Shown here: positions 7,753-14,788 of the stretch, piece after piece
Position numbering within the stretch: the first letter of the stretch is position 1
How the letters are laid out: every line of letters starts with the position of its first letter
NCBI GenBank assembly: GCA_016719385.1
Contig: JADJZA010000008.1
Span: 359,371 to 423,370 of the forward strand
DNA: 64,000 bases
Direction of reading: 5' to 3'
Origin: Candidatus Microthrix subdominans
GTDB taxonomy: Bacteria; Actinomycetota; Acidimicrobiia; Acidimicrobiales; Microtrichaceae
Notes under the pieces: generated by a model
The model's database searches: none
What the model was told of the DNA's origin: nothing
Seen by the model: only the letters and a program-made list of their open reading frames with translations
Position numbers and translations under genes: made by a program

Positions 7753-9183
7753 ATGACCAAGGTCGAAACCACGCCAGCGATCATCGACGGCGAAACCGTG
7801 ATCACCGACGAGATCATCGAGGTCCGGGCCCCCTTCGACGGAAACCTGGTGGGCTCGGTGCCCCGCTGCGGGAAGGAACACCTCGATCGGGCGGTAAAGG
7901 CGGCGCATCGTGAGCTGAAGGCCAACGCCCTCGCCCCGTGGGAGCGGGCCGCCATCCTCGATCGGGTGGCCGAACTGCTGGTCGAGCGCCGCGATGCGTT
8001 CGCCCACCTGATCGCCTCCGAGGCGGGCAAGCCGATCACGGTGGCCGAAGGGGAGGCGGGTCGGGCGGTCAACACGCTGACCTACGCCGCCATCGCCGCA
8101 CGCACCCTCACCGGTGAGACCGTGCCGATGGCGGGCACCGAGAAGGGCGATGGCACGATCGCCTGGACCGAACGGGTACCGATCGGCGTCATCGGAGCGA
8201 TCTCGCCGTTCAACTTCCCGCTCAACCTGGTCTGCCACAAGGTGGCCCCGGCGATCGCCGCTGGTTGTCCGGTGGTGCTCAAGCCGGCCTCGGCCACGCC
8301 TCTGACCGCCCTGATGCTGGCGGAGGTCTTTGCCGAGGCGGGCCTTCCCGCCGGTTGGCTCAACGTCGTGACCGCTCCGGGCAGCGAGTCGAGCGCGCTG
8401 GTCGAGCATGAGGACGTTGCCATGATCACGTTCACCGGCTCGCCCGATGTCGGCTGGGGCATAAAGGAGTCGGCGCCCCGCAAAAAGGTGACGCTGGAGC
8501 TGGGCAACAACGCTCCGGTCATCGTCGAGCCCGACGCCGACCTGGATGTAGTCGTGCCGAAGCTACGCACCGGTGGGTTTCTGTACTCCGGACAGACCTG
8601 CATCGCCATCCAACGCATCTACGCCCACAGCGACATCCACGACGAGCTGCTGGAGCGGTTGAAGGCAGAGGTCGAGCAGATCATCACCGGGGATCCGCTC
8701 GATCACGACACCGAGGTTTCAGCCCTGATCGAGTCGGGAGAGACCGATCGGGTGGAGGGGTGGATCGAGGATGCGGTGAGGGCAGGTGCCACCCGGGTGA
8801 CCGGCGGAGGCCGCAACCACGACGGCGCCGTGCTGATGCCAACCGTGCTCGCCGGCGTCACGCCTGACATGGAGGTGTCCAAAACCGAGCTCTTCGGCCC
8901 GGCGGTGGGCGTTGCGTCCTACGACACCTTCGACGAGGCGGTCGGAATGGCCAACAACAGCCGCTACGGGCTGCAGGCGTCGGTGTTCACCTCCAGCCTG
9001 CAGCGGGCGATGGAGGCGGCCAAGCGCATCGACTTTGGGTCGGTGCTCATCAACGAGCAGCCCAACTGGAGGACCGATCAGATGCCCTACGGTGGCGTTC
9101 GTGACTCGGGCAACACCAAGGAGGGGCCGCCCTATGCGGTCGAAGAGATGACACGCGAGCGGTTGATCATCATCCGGACCTGA
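7753..9183 (+). CDS. NAD(P)-dependent aldehyde dehydrogenase
   Basis: 476 residues, full length for the ALDH superfamily. Landmarks: GVIGAISPFNFPLNL (coenzyme-binding, catalytic Asn), VVLKPASATPL, ITFTGSPDVGWGI, LELGNNAP with the general-base Glu, and SGQTCIAIQRI with the nucleophilic Cys. The sequence style is that of lactaldehyde/glyceraldehyde-3-phosphate- or succinate-semialdehyde-type members, and the exact substrate is uncertain. Strong GAGGAGG Shine-Dalgarno. Monocistronic, with the terminator of the previous gene upstream and an operator-like repeat downstream. Confidence 0.92.
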   Translation: MTKVETTPAIIDGETVITDEIIEVRAPFDGNLVGSVPRCGKEHLDRAVKAAHRELKANALAPWERAAILDRVAELLVERRDAFAHLIASEAGKPITVAEGEAGRAVNTLTYAAIAARTLTGETVPMAGTEKGDGTIAWTERVPIGVIGAISPFNFPLNLVCHKVAPAIAAGCPVVLKPASATPLTALMLAEVFAEAGLPAGWLNVVTAPGSESSALVEHEDVAMITFTGSPDVGWGIKESAPRKKVTLELGNNAPVIVEPDADLDVVVPKLRTGGFLYSGQTCIAIQRIYAHSDIHDELLERLKAEVEQIITGDPLDHDTEVSALIESGETDRVEGWIEDAVRAGATRVTGGGRNHDGAVLMPTVLAGVTPDMEVSKTELFGPAVGVASYDTFDEAVGMANNSRYGLQASVFTSSLQRAMEAAKRIDFGSVLINEQPNWRTDQMPYGGVRDSGNTKEGPPYAVEEMTRERLIIIRT

Positions 9184-9276
9184 CCGGGGGACGTTGAACT
9201 TCCGTCACTGCATCGCTCAAGCGGTCGATCCAAAACCCATGCGTACGGGCAGCGAAGTTTCGGTGAACGACTGTTT

Positions 9277-9293
9277 ACCGGTATAGTACTGGT
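9277..9293 (+). promoter_or_regulatory. Operator-like inverted repeat over a TATAGT -10
   Basis: ACCGGTA-TAG-TACTGGT, a 7-3-7 inverted repeat with one mismatch, covers TATAGT (9282-9287), the best -10-like sequence upstream of the hydrolase. A repressor dimer bound there would block the promoter. No regulator gene is adjacent. Confidence 0.4.
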
Positions 9294-9314
9294 CGACTCC
9301 GAAAGAGGCATCGA

Positions 9315-10244
9315 ATGGAACGTCAGACGATCAGCGTCCACGGCCATCAGATCTCGTACCGTACCGGCGGGTCCGGCCCGGTCGTGCTGCTCATCCACGG
9401 CATGGCCGGAAGCTCCGCTGCGTGGAAGCCGATCCTCGAGGATCTCGGCCAGCACGCCACCTACGTGGCGCCCGACCTCCCCGGTCACGGCTACTCCGAC
9501 AAGCCGCGCGCCGACTACTCGCTTGGCGCCCAGGCGAGCTTTCTGCGCGACCTGCTGGCCGCCCTGGGCCATGGCAGCGCCACGGTGGTTGGCACCTCGT
9601 TGGGCGGTGGCATCGCCATGCAGTTCTCCTATCAGCACCCCGAGCGGTGCGAACGCCTCGTGTTGGTTGGCGCCGGTGGCCTGGGCGAGGAGGTCTCGCC
9701 GCTGCTCCGTCTACTGGCGGTGCCCGGCCTGGACCTGGTGATGCCGGTGGCCTTCCTGCCGTTCATCCGAACCGGGGTGGAGGCGATGACCAGTTGGTTC
9801 GGCAAGTTCGGTCTCGCCCCAAAGCCAAAAACCAACGAGATGTGGCGGGCCTACACCTCGTTGATGGAGCCGGAGACCCGCAAGGCGTTCAACCAGACCC
9901 TGCGGTCGGTGATCGATCTCAAGGGGCAGCGCGTGTCGGCGATGGACAAGCTGTACCTGGCCGCCGACATTCCGACGCTGATTATCTGGGGCGACGAGGA
10001 TCCGATCATCCCCATCTCCCATGCCCACGATGCGCACGAGATGATCGACGGCAGTCGGCTTGAGGTCATGGAGGGGTGCGGCCACTTCCCCTACGCCGAG
10101 CATCCTCGCCAATTCACCAAGCTGGTGGTGGACTTCATGAACTCCACCACCGCCGCTTCGATTCACAGTGCCGACCTCAACCGGATTCTCAGCGAGCAGG
10201 CCGAGGAGAACGCCTCACTGCAAGCACCCGCTCAGGGTTCCTGA
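9315..10244 (+). CDS. Alpha/beta-fold hydrolase
   Basis: 309 residues. The oxyanion motif HGMAGSSAAW is at about 29-38, the nucleophile elbow is GTSLGGG (Ser near residue 97), the acid is the Asp in IIWGDEDPIIP, and the catalytic His is in EGCGHFPYAEHP. The family includes epoxide hydrolases, haloperoxidases and esterases, and the substrate is not predictable. The protein has a 35-residue polar tail after the last helix. AGAGG lies before the ATG. The operator-like repeat at 9277 suggests induction by its substrate. Confidence 0.88.
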   Translation: MERQTISVHGHQISYRTGGSGPVVLLIHGMAGSSAAWKPILEDLGQHATYVAPDLPGHGYSDKPRADYSLGAQASFLRDLLAALGHGSATVVGTSLGGGIAMQFSYQHPERCERLVLVGAGGLGEEVSPLLRLLAVPGLDLVMPVAFLPFIRTGVEAMTSWFGKFGLAPKPKTNEMWRAYTSLMEPETRKAFNQTLRSVIDLKGQRVSAMDKLYLAADIPTLIIWGDEDPIIPISHAHDAHEMIDGSRLEVMEGCGHFPYAEHPRQFTKLVVDFMNSTTAASIHSADLNRILSEQAEENASLQAPAQGS

Positions 10245-10250
10245 GACCGC

Positions 10251-10808
10251 TCAGTTCAGGTCGGCTTGCACCGGCGCGTGGGCAAAGCGCGCCGTGCGCC
10301 CGCCCTGACGCTTGAGCACCCGTTGCCACAGCGTGTCGGGATCACGGTCGAGCGGATCGTCGGGGTGGACGTCGCAGATGAACCACGAGTCGATGATCAG
10401 CTCACCATCGAGCTGGCCTGGACCCCATCCCGCATAGCCGGCGAAAAGACGGAGTTGGTCGACCGCGGCGTCGGGACCTTCGAGGTGATCCTCCAGGTCG
10501 AGGCGCCCCAGGGTGCCTGAAATGTGGTGGAAGCCACTGGGTTGCTCGCCCGGACGCGCGCGGGCGAGGCAGATGATGCCCTGCTTGCTGACCGGGCCGC
10601 CGACGAACATCACCTGGGGTGCCGCCGAGCGCTGGGCGAGGGCGGGCAACACCTCGTCCACGTCGGTTCCCGCCGGGCGGTTGAGCACCACCCCAATGGC
10701 ACCGCCCTCGTCGTGGTCGATGACGTAGATCACCGAGCGTTCGAAGTTCGGGTCGGACAGATCGGGGGAGGCGACCAAGAGCTTTCCGGCGGTCGACCCA
10801 TCGTCCAT
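10251..10808 (-). CDS. YqgE/AlgH family protein (DUF179)
   Basis: 185 residues, the normal length. Family motifs are present: GKLLVASPDLSDPNFERSVIYV at the N-terminus, GAIGVVLNRPAG, VMFVGGPVSKQGIICL, and FAGYAGWGPGQLDGE. AlgH was first linked to alginate regulation, but the molecular role of the family is unsettled. It is convergent with the hydrolase, with 6 nt between the stops. Confidence 0.93.
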   Translation of the reverse strand: MDDGSTAGKLLVASPDLSDPNFERSVIYVIDHDEGGAIGVVLNRPAGTDVDEVLPALAQRSAAPQVMFVGGPVSKQGIICLARARPGEQPSGFHHISGTLGRLDLEDHLEGPDAAVDQLRLFAGYAGWGPGQLDGELIIDSWFICDVHPDDPLDRDPDTLWQRVLKRQGGRTARFAHAPVQADLN

Positions 10809-10902
10809 GCCCTCATCATGTCACCGTTGGCGCAGCCGCGTGCCGCAAATTCTGTAAAACCGCTCGGCACGTCGAACCTGGCTCGTCGGACGGTTGCGGC
10901 GT

Positions 10903-11403
10903 TCAAACGAGGCTGCTCCGCCCGTCGTTTTCCCAACCCGATGCGGTCAGCTGCCAGCCGGGCAGGGCGCTCAGCGGGGTGACGTGTTCGAACGTGCGGC
11001 GGTATCCGGTACGGGAGATACGCCACCGGTCGTCGGGGTCCAGCCGGTACTCGTCGTGATAGAAGCAGGCGCCCTGGAGCAGGAACTCCCACTTGCGGTC
11101 GACCAGGTGGTCGGTCAACGCCCAGATGCCCGTGGCGGTGCTGTCGCTGGTTCGGTGCAGTTCGGGCTGAGTCGCCCGGTGGGCCGAGAGGAACGTTTCG
11201 CGCCCCATGGCGTCGGTGAAGAACGCCATCACGGCAGCGCGCCCTTCGAAGTGGAGCGCTCCCCCGCTCCACTCCCCCACGACGTCCTCACACAACGTGT
11301 CGGCCACCAGGTCCCAGTCCTTGGTATCGATGCCCCGGATGTAGCGGTACTTCAGCTGCTCCAGCTCGCGTCTGGTTACTTCGTCGAGCGTCGGTTGGTC
11401 CAT
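10903..11403 (-). CDS. SnoaL-like polyketide-cyclase-fold (NTF2) protein
   Basis: 166 residues from ATG 11403, which has GAGGGGAGA before it. The pattern is that of the SnoaL_4 group: 'LEQLKYRYIRGIDTKDWDLVADTLCEDV', a middle strand with 'GRAAVMAFF', His in 'FLSAHRATQPELH', and 'FYHDEYRLDPDDRWRISRTGYRR' near the end. Related proteins act as dehydratases, cyclases or dioxygenase beta subunits. The frame extends far upstream (to 12030), but that part is the shadow of the divergent gene. Confidence 0.8.
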   Translation of the reverse strand: MDQPTLDEVTRRELEQLKYRYIRGIDTKDWDLVADTLCEDVVGEWSGGALHFEGRAAVMAFFTDAMGRETFLSAHRATQPELHRTSDSTATGIWALTDHLVDRKWEFLLQGACFYHDEYRLDPDDRWRISRTGYRRTFEHVTPLSALPGWQLTASGWENDGRSSLV

Positions 11404-11429
11404 GTCGGTCTCCCCTCGTGTACAGGCCA

Positions 11430-11435
11430 TACCGT
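11430..11435 (+). promoter_or_regulatory. -10 hexamer TACCGT, leaderless start for 11443
   Basis: TACCGT ends 7 nt before GTG 11443 and supports that start over the ATG at 11485. Confidence 0.5.
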
Positions 11436-11442
11436 AGGCAGC

Positions 11443-12099
11443 GTGACCAACAGCCATGCAGCCAGCGCACATGACCGAGCCGCCATGTCGACGGCACCAG
11501 GCCACACCGCGGTGCTGACCATGGAGCTTCAACGCGGGGTCGTGGGCGACCTCTCGACCCTTGCGGAGTTGCGTGACGCCGTGGCCGACGCAGACCTGCT
11601 GGCGTCGGTGCGACGGCTGCTTTCCGCAGCACGGGCAGTGTCGATCCCGGTGGTCCATGCCACCGTCGGCTGGCGCAGCGACCGGCTGGGCACCCCGTTG
11701 GTCACCCCGATCGCCCGCCATCTGGCTGGGAACCCTGCTCAGATGTTGGAGGGCACGCCGGCGGTCGAGCTCGACCCGGCGATTGGCCCCGACCTCGACG
11801 TCGACCTGATCTCCCACCGCCATCACGGAATGGCCCCGTTTACCGGCACGTCGTTGGATGCACTGCTGCGGTCGATGGCGGTCACCCGTCTGGTCATCTG
11901 CGGGGTGTCGCTCAACGTCGGTGTGCTCGGCGCAGTGATCGAGGCTGTCGGCTTGGGGTACGAGGTGAGCGTTCCCACCGACGCCGTGGCCGGGGTCCCC
12001 GCCGACTACGGGGCAGCGGTGCTGCGCCATTCGTTGACGCCGCTGGCGTTGCTCGCGACAGTCGACGAACTCAGCGGTCTTTGGCGGGGCGCATTGTAA
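11443..12099 (+). CDS. Isochorismatase-fold protein lacking the catalytic triad
   Basis: 218 residues from GTG 11443 (204 from ATG 11485). The isochorismatase/cysteine-hydrolase fold is clear: TAVLTMELQRG for the first strand, FTGTSLDALLRS, then 'LVICGVSLNVGVLGAV' and 'LGYEVSVPTDAVAG'. All three catalytic positions are altered. The Asp of 'DMQ' is Glu (MELQ), the Lys region before 'F-x-G-T' reads SHRHHG, and the nucleophilic Cys of 'GVxxxxCV' is Gly. It is therefore unlikely to hydrolyse like its relatives and may bind a ligand or partner instead (inference). Confidence 0.82.
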   Translation: MTNSHAASAHDRAAMSTAPGHTAVLTMELQRGVVGDLSTLAELRDAVADADLLASVRRLLSAARAVSIPVVHATVGWRSDRLGTPLVTPIARHLAGNPAQMLEGTPAVELDPAIGPDLDVDLISHRHHGMAPFTGTSLDALLRSMAVTRLVICGVSLNVGVLGAVIEAVGLGYEVSVPTDAVAGVPADYGAAVLRHSLTPLALLATVDELSGLWRGAL

Positions 12100-12105
12100 A
12101 ATCGG

Positions 12106-12256
12106 TCACTAAAAGTGAGACCGCCCACAAGTTCTGCGTGACAACGCTCCGGCGGTTGGCTAACCTCAGCCACATCACATCGGAGTTGAGGAATCTCATT
12201 CCTCCTTTGATGAGCTGGGTGACTGTGTGAGCTTTCGGGGGGTTGCTCACACAGTC
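12106..12256 (+). other. Hairpin-rich spacer with three inverted repeats
   Basis: Three perfect inverted repeats lie in 150 nt: TCACT/AGTGA (12106-12118), GAGGAAT/ATTCCTC (12188-12204, 3-nt loop), and a 12-bp GACTGTGTGAGC / GCTCACACAGTC (12221-12256, 12-nt loop). CTCAT 12195-12199 can alternatively pair with ATGAG 12210-12214, so the second and third stems could compete with other structures. No T-run follows the last stem. They may be terminators for the gene at 12099, operators, or an attenuator for the gene at 12327. The spacer runs from 12100 to 12326 and has no gene. Confidence 0.55.
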
Positions 12257-12313
12257 CCCGGCTGCTCCGAAGCCGGTCTGGTGCCGCAATCACCACGATC
12301 TGGGCTCGTCTGG

Positions 12314-12319
12314 CAAACT
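12314..12319 (+). promoter_or_regulatory. -10-like CAAACT before GTG 12327
   Basis: CAAACT stands 7 nt before GTG 12327, the same spacing as the local leaderless promoters but with C for T at position 1. If it is used, the hairpins at 12106-12256 lie upstream of the transcript. Confidence 0.3.
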
Positions 12320-12326
12320 CGGCGAC

Positions 12327-13328
12327 GTGGATTACGTCTCGGTACCCGATAGCGGCGGCTTCGTGCTCGTCGACCTGCCCAACGCCCCCGACGCCACCGG
12401 CATCGTTCGGTGGGCGCGCAAGATCCTCAAGGACGGGGCTACCAACCTGGCCCGGTCGGTGACCTACAGCTACGGGATCCTCGGCATGAAGGTGTCCGGG
12501 GCATCGGCCGGCATCAGCGCTGACCCCAAGGTGCGCAACGACTCGGTTGCCGCGTTCGTCGCCAACTTGTCCGAGGCGTTAGGCGATCGCCGGGTTTTCC
12601 TCGATGCCGCCAAAGGTGTGTCCGCCGACGACCTGGCTCCGCTGCGCGACGCCGATACGCGCAGCGCCATGTGTTTTGATGCCTCGGTCGTTGGCTCCTT
12701 GGCCGACGAGGGCGTGCTCGCCGCTGCGGCCTGGGCCCACGGACCACTCGACGGTGCCCGGGTGAGCATCGACGGCTCCAGCCCTGACGAGATCCGCCTG
12801 GCCCGCGCCGCGGTCGCCACCGGCGCCACCGTCGTGGCCATCGGGTCCCGCCAACGCACCGAAGGCTTCGACTCCGACGCGCTCGACACGCTGGCCGCCT
12901 CGGTCGGGAACACCGACATCGACCCGCCGGGCGATCCGGTGGACGACGGCCTGCACACCCATGCCGACCTGGCGCTGGTCGGCGCCAAGACCAACTCGGT
13001 CGACCATCATCGGATGGCCCAGATCGCCGCCCCTATCGTGGTCCCGTACGCCAGGTTGGCGGTCACCACCCGGGCGTTGGCCGTGGCCCAGCGGGCCGAT
13101 CGCCGTGTGCTGCCCGACTTCGTGACGGTGGCCGGGCCGCTGCTGGCGCAGTGGCCCGACGACGGGGCCGACCTCGAGTCGCTGCGCGCCGAGGCCCGCA
13201 ACCGCATTACCGAGGCGCTCGCCTCCCTCCCCGGCGGGGACGACGGCCTGGTGCTCGAGGCATGCTACGCCGCCGAGGCGTTTCTCAGCACTTGGCAGGA
13301 CGAGCTGCCGTTTGGTCGCCCGATCTAA
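12327..13328 (+). CDS. Divergent Glu/Leu/Phe/Val dehydrogenase-like protein
   Basis: 333 residues from GTG 12327 (361 if ATG 12243 is used). It follows the plan of glutamate/leucine dehydrogenases: an N-terminal part with 'ILGMKVSGASAGIS' where active enzymes have GGxKGG, 'VFLDAAKGVSADDLAPLRDAD' for the pDVGT region, a Rossmann strand at 145-172 (ARVSIDGSSPDE...GATVVAIGS), and an end resembling 'CDVLIPAA...VLPDILANAGG' (LALVGAKTNSVDHHRM..., RVLPDFVTVAGPLL). The catalytic Lys is replaced by Ser60, and the nucleotide GxGxxG reads GSSPDE. This is probably a non-catalytic or repurposed relative. The homology is remote and read by eye. Confidence 0.55.
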   Translation: MDYVSVPDSGGFVLVDLPNAPDATGIVRWARKILKDGATNLARSVTYSYGILGMKVSGASAGISADPKVRNDSVAAFVANLSEALGDRRVFLDAAKGVSADDLAPLRDADTRSAMCFDASVVGSLADEGVLAAAAWAHGPLDGARVSIDGSSPDEIRLARAAVATGATVVAIGSRQRTEGFDSDALDTLAASVGNTDIDPPGDPVDDGLHTHADLALVGAKTNSVDHHRMAQIAAPIVVPYARLAVTTRALAVAQRADRRVLPDFVTVAGPLLAQWPDDGADLESLRAEARNRITEALASLPGGDDGLVLEACYAAEAFLSTWQDELPFGRPI

Positions 13329-13362
13329 CGCTCCGACGAGCAAAGATGGAGGAACTTCCACG

Positions 13363-14430
13363 ATGAACGCACCTGGAGACTGGCCTCAATACGAGCTCGT
13401 ACCCTTGCCGGCGCAACCCCATGGGGTGCCCTGGCCGACCGAGCAGTGGCCGACCGGCGAGTTGGTCGCCCACGATCAGGGCGCGGTGGAGGCGTTGGTG
13501 GCCCAGGCGTTCGCCGACCAGCCACACGACGACCTGGCGCTCACCCTGGCGGTCGTCGTCATCCAGGGTGGACGGTTGGTGTTGGAGCGCTACGGCCCCG
13601 ACACCGATGCCGACACGCCTCTCGTGTCGTGGTCGATGGCCAAGAGTATCACCCAGGCGGCGCTGGGCGCCTTGGTGCTCGACGGAGCGATCGACCCGCA
13701 CGAACGGGCGCCGGTGCCCGAGTGGGCCGAGCCCACCGACCCCCGCTCGTCGATCGGAACCGCCGACCTGCTGGCGATGCGAAGCGGGCTGCACTGGGTG
13801 GAGGACTACGTCGATCCCGACGCCTCCACCTGTCTGCGCATGCTCTTCGGTGACGAGCGGGCCGACATGGCCCACTACGCGGCCTCGTTGCCCCTCGAAT
13901 CTCCGGTGGGTTCCGAGTTTGTCTATTCGTCGGGCGCGACCAACATCCTGTCCCGCCTCTGCGGCGATGCCCTCGGGGGCGGCGAGGCCGCAATGGCGCG
14001 GCACCTGGCCGAGCGCATCTTCGGTCCGCTGGGGATGACCTCGGCCGATCCGCGCTTCGACGACGCCGGCACGTTTGTCGGCTCGTCGTACGTGTGGGCG
14101 ACCGCCCGGGATTTTGCGCGGTTTGGCCTGTGGTATCTGCGTGACGGGATGTGGGACGGGCGCCGGCTGCTGCCGGAGGGCTGGGCCGATCGGGCGCGCC
14201 GCCTCCTGTCCTTCGACGACGAGGGCACCGGCTACGGCGAGCAGTGGTGGGTGAAGGCGGACTCCGAGCTGGGAGTGTTTTGGGCCAACGGCTACGAGGG
14301 CCAGTCGATCACGGTGGTCCCTGGCGCCGACACGGTGATCGTGCGCCTCGGCAAGACTCCCGCCGAGTGCGCACCGGCGCTGCAACAGTGGCGCTGGGAC
14401 CTGCTCGAGGCCCTGACCGGCACGGGCTGA
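13363..14430 (+). CDS. Serine hydrolase, class C beta-lactamase / penicillin-binding fold
   Basis: 355 residues from ATG 13363. The SxxK nucleophile motif is WSMAKS (about residues 92-97). The second motif, where Y-x-N is expected, is FVYSSGATN. The third, KTG-like region is 'GVFWANGYEGQ'. There is no obvious signal peptide, so it is probably a cytoplasmic esterase or peptidase and not a resistance enzyme. It sits 34 nt after the dehydrogenase-like gene, with a GGAGGAA Shine-Dalgarno, so the two are likely co-transcribed. Confidence 0.88.
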   Translation: MNAPGDWPQYELVPLPAQPHGVPWPTEQWPTGELVAHDQGAVEALVAQAFADQPHDDLALTLAVVVIQGGRLVLERYGPDTDADTPLVSWSMAKSITQAALGALVLDGAIDPHERAPVPEWAEPTDPRSSIGTADLLAMRSGLHWVEDYVDPDASTCLRMLFGDERADMAHYAASLPLESPVGSEFVYSSGATNILSRLCGDALGGGEAAMARHLAERIFGPLGMTSADPRFDDAGTFVGSSYVWATARDFARFGLWYLRDGMWDGRRLLPEGWADRARRLLSFDDEGTGYGEQWWVKADSELGVFWANGYEGQSITVVPGADTVIVRLGKTPAECAPALQQWRWDLLEALTGTG

Positions 14431-14453
14431 GCGCCACGGCGTGACCCGTGTTG

Positions 14454-14508
14454 GTCGAACTCTGTCGCTATCGCGCGGTCTACGACGTTGAAGCGGCAGA
14501 GTTCGTCC
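14454..14508. terminator. Long imperfect hairpin between serine hydrolase and riboswitch
   Basis: GGTCGAACTCTGTCGC pairs with GCGGCAGAGTTCGTCC (16 bp with two mismatches, 24-nt loop), 23 nt after the serine hydrolase stop. No T-run follows. It probably insulates the riboswitch promoter from read-through. Confidence 0.45.
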
Positions 14509-14519
14509 GCTGCACCCGA

Positions 14520-14548
14520 TTCGGGTGGGGGGCGGCCGCGGCTACGCT
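14520..14548 (+). promoter_or_regulatory. Candidate promoter of riboswitch-gcvP transcript
   Basis: TTCGGG (14520-14525) and TACGCT (14543-14548) are separated by 17 nt and point to a start near 14555, about 20 nt before the first glycine aptamer. The -35 is weak and the -10 fits TANNNT. Confidence 0.4.
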
Positions 14549-14572
14549 GGGACGAAACTGAAGCCGACCATC

Positions 14573-14757
14573 TCGGACGGAAGAGCGTCGGGGGCTCACG
14601 CCGCCCGGCCGCCGGAGGAGCAACCACCCCGGAATCTCTCAGGCACCGGTACCGCCCGGGTCAGGCACACGCTGGAAAGCAGGGCAACCGCCCTCGCCGA
14701 AGGGGAAAACCGGGCACCGACCCGGTGAAGCTCTCAGGCACCATGGACAGCGGGGGG
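14573..14757 (+). ncRNA. Tandem glycine riboswitch
   Basis: Two glycine aptamers stand in series. The first runs about 14573-14655 with GGAAGAG, CCGGAGGAGCAA and the strongly conserved AATCTCTCAGGCA. The second runs 14668-14752 with CTGGAAAG, CGAAGGGGAAAAC and GAAGCTCTCAGGCACC, and its closing P1 stem is CGCTG (14670-14674) with CAGCG (14748-14752). The short linker and both core sequences match the known class placed before glycine-cleavage genes. gcvP starts 32 nt later with GGAG 6 nt before its GTG. No strong terminator stem is seen between, so translational or subtle control is possible. Such switches normally turn expression on with glycine. Confidence 0.93.
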
Positions 14758-14788
14758 CTCGATCCCTCAAACGCGCCTGGAGTCACCG

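Noticed and set aside
12071..12289. 72-codon minus-strand ORF across the structured spacer
   Set aside because: It lies across the inverted repeats, has no Shine-Dalgarno or domain, and crosses the end of the + strand gene.
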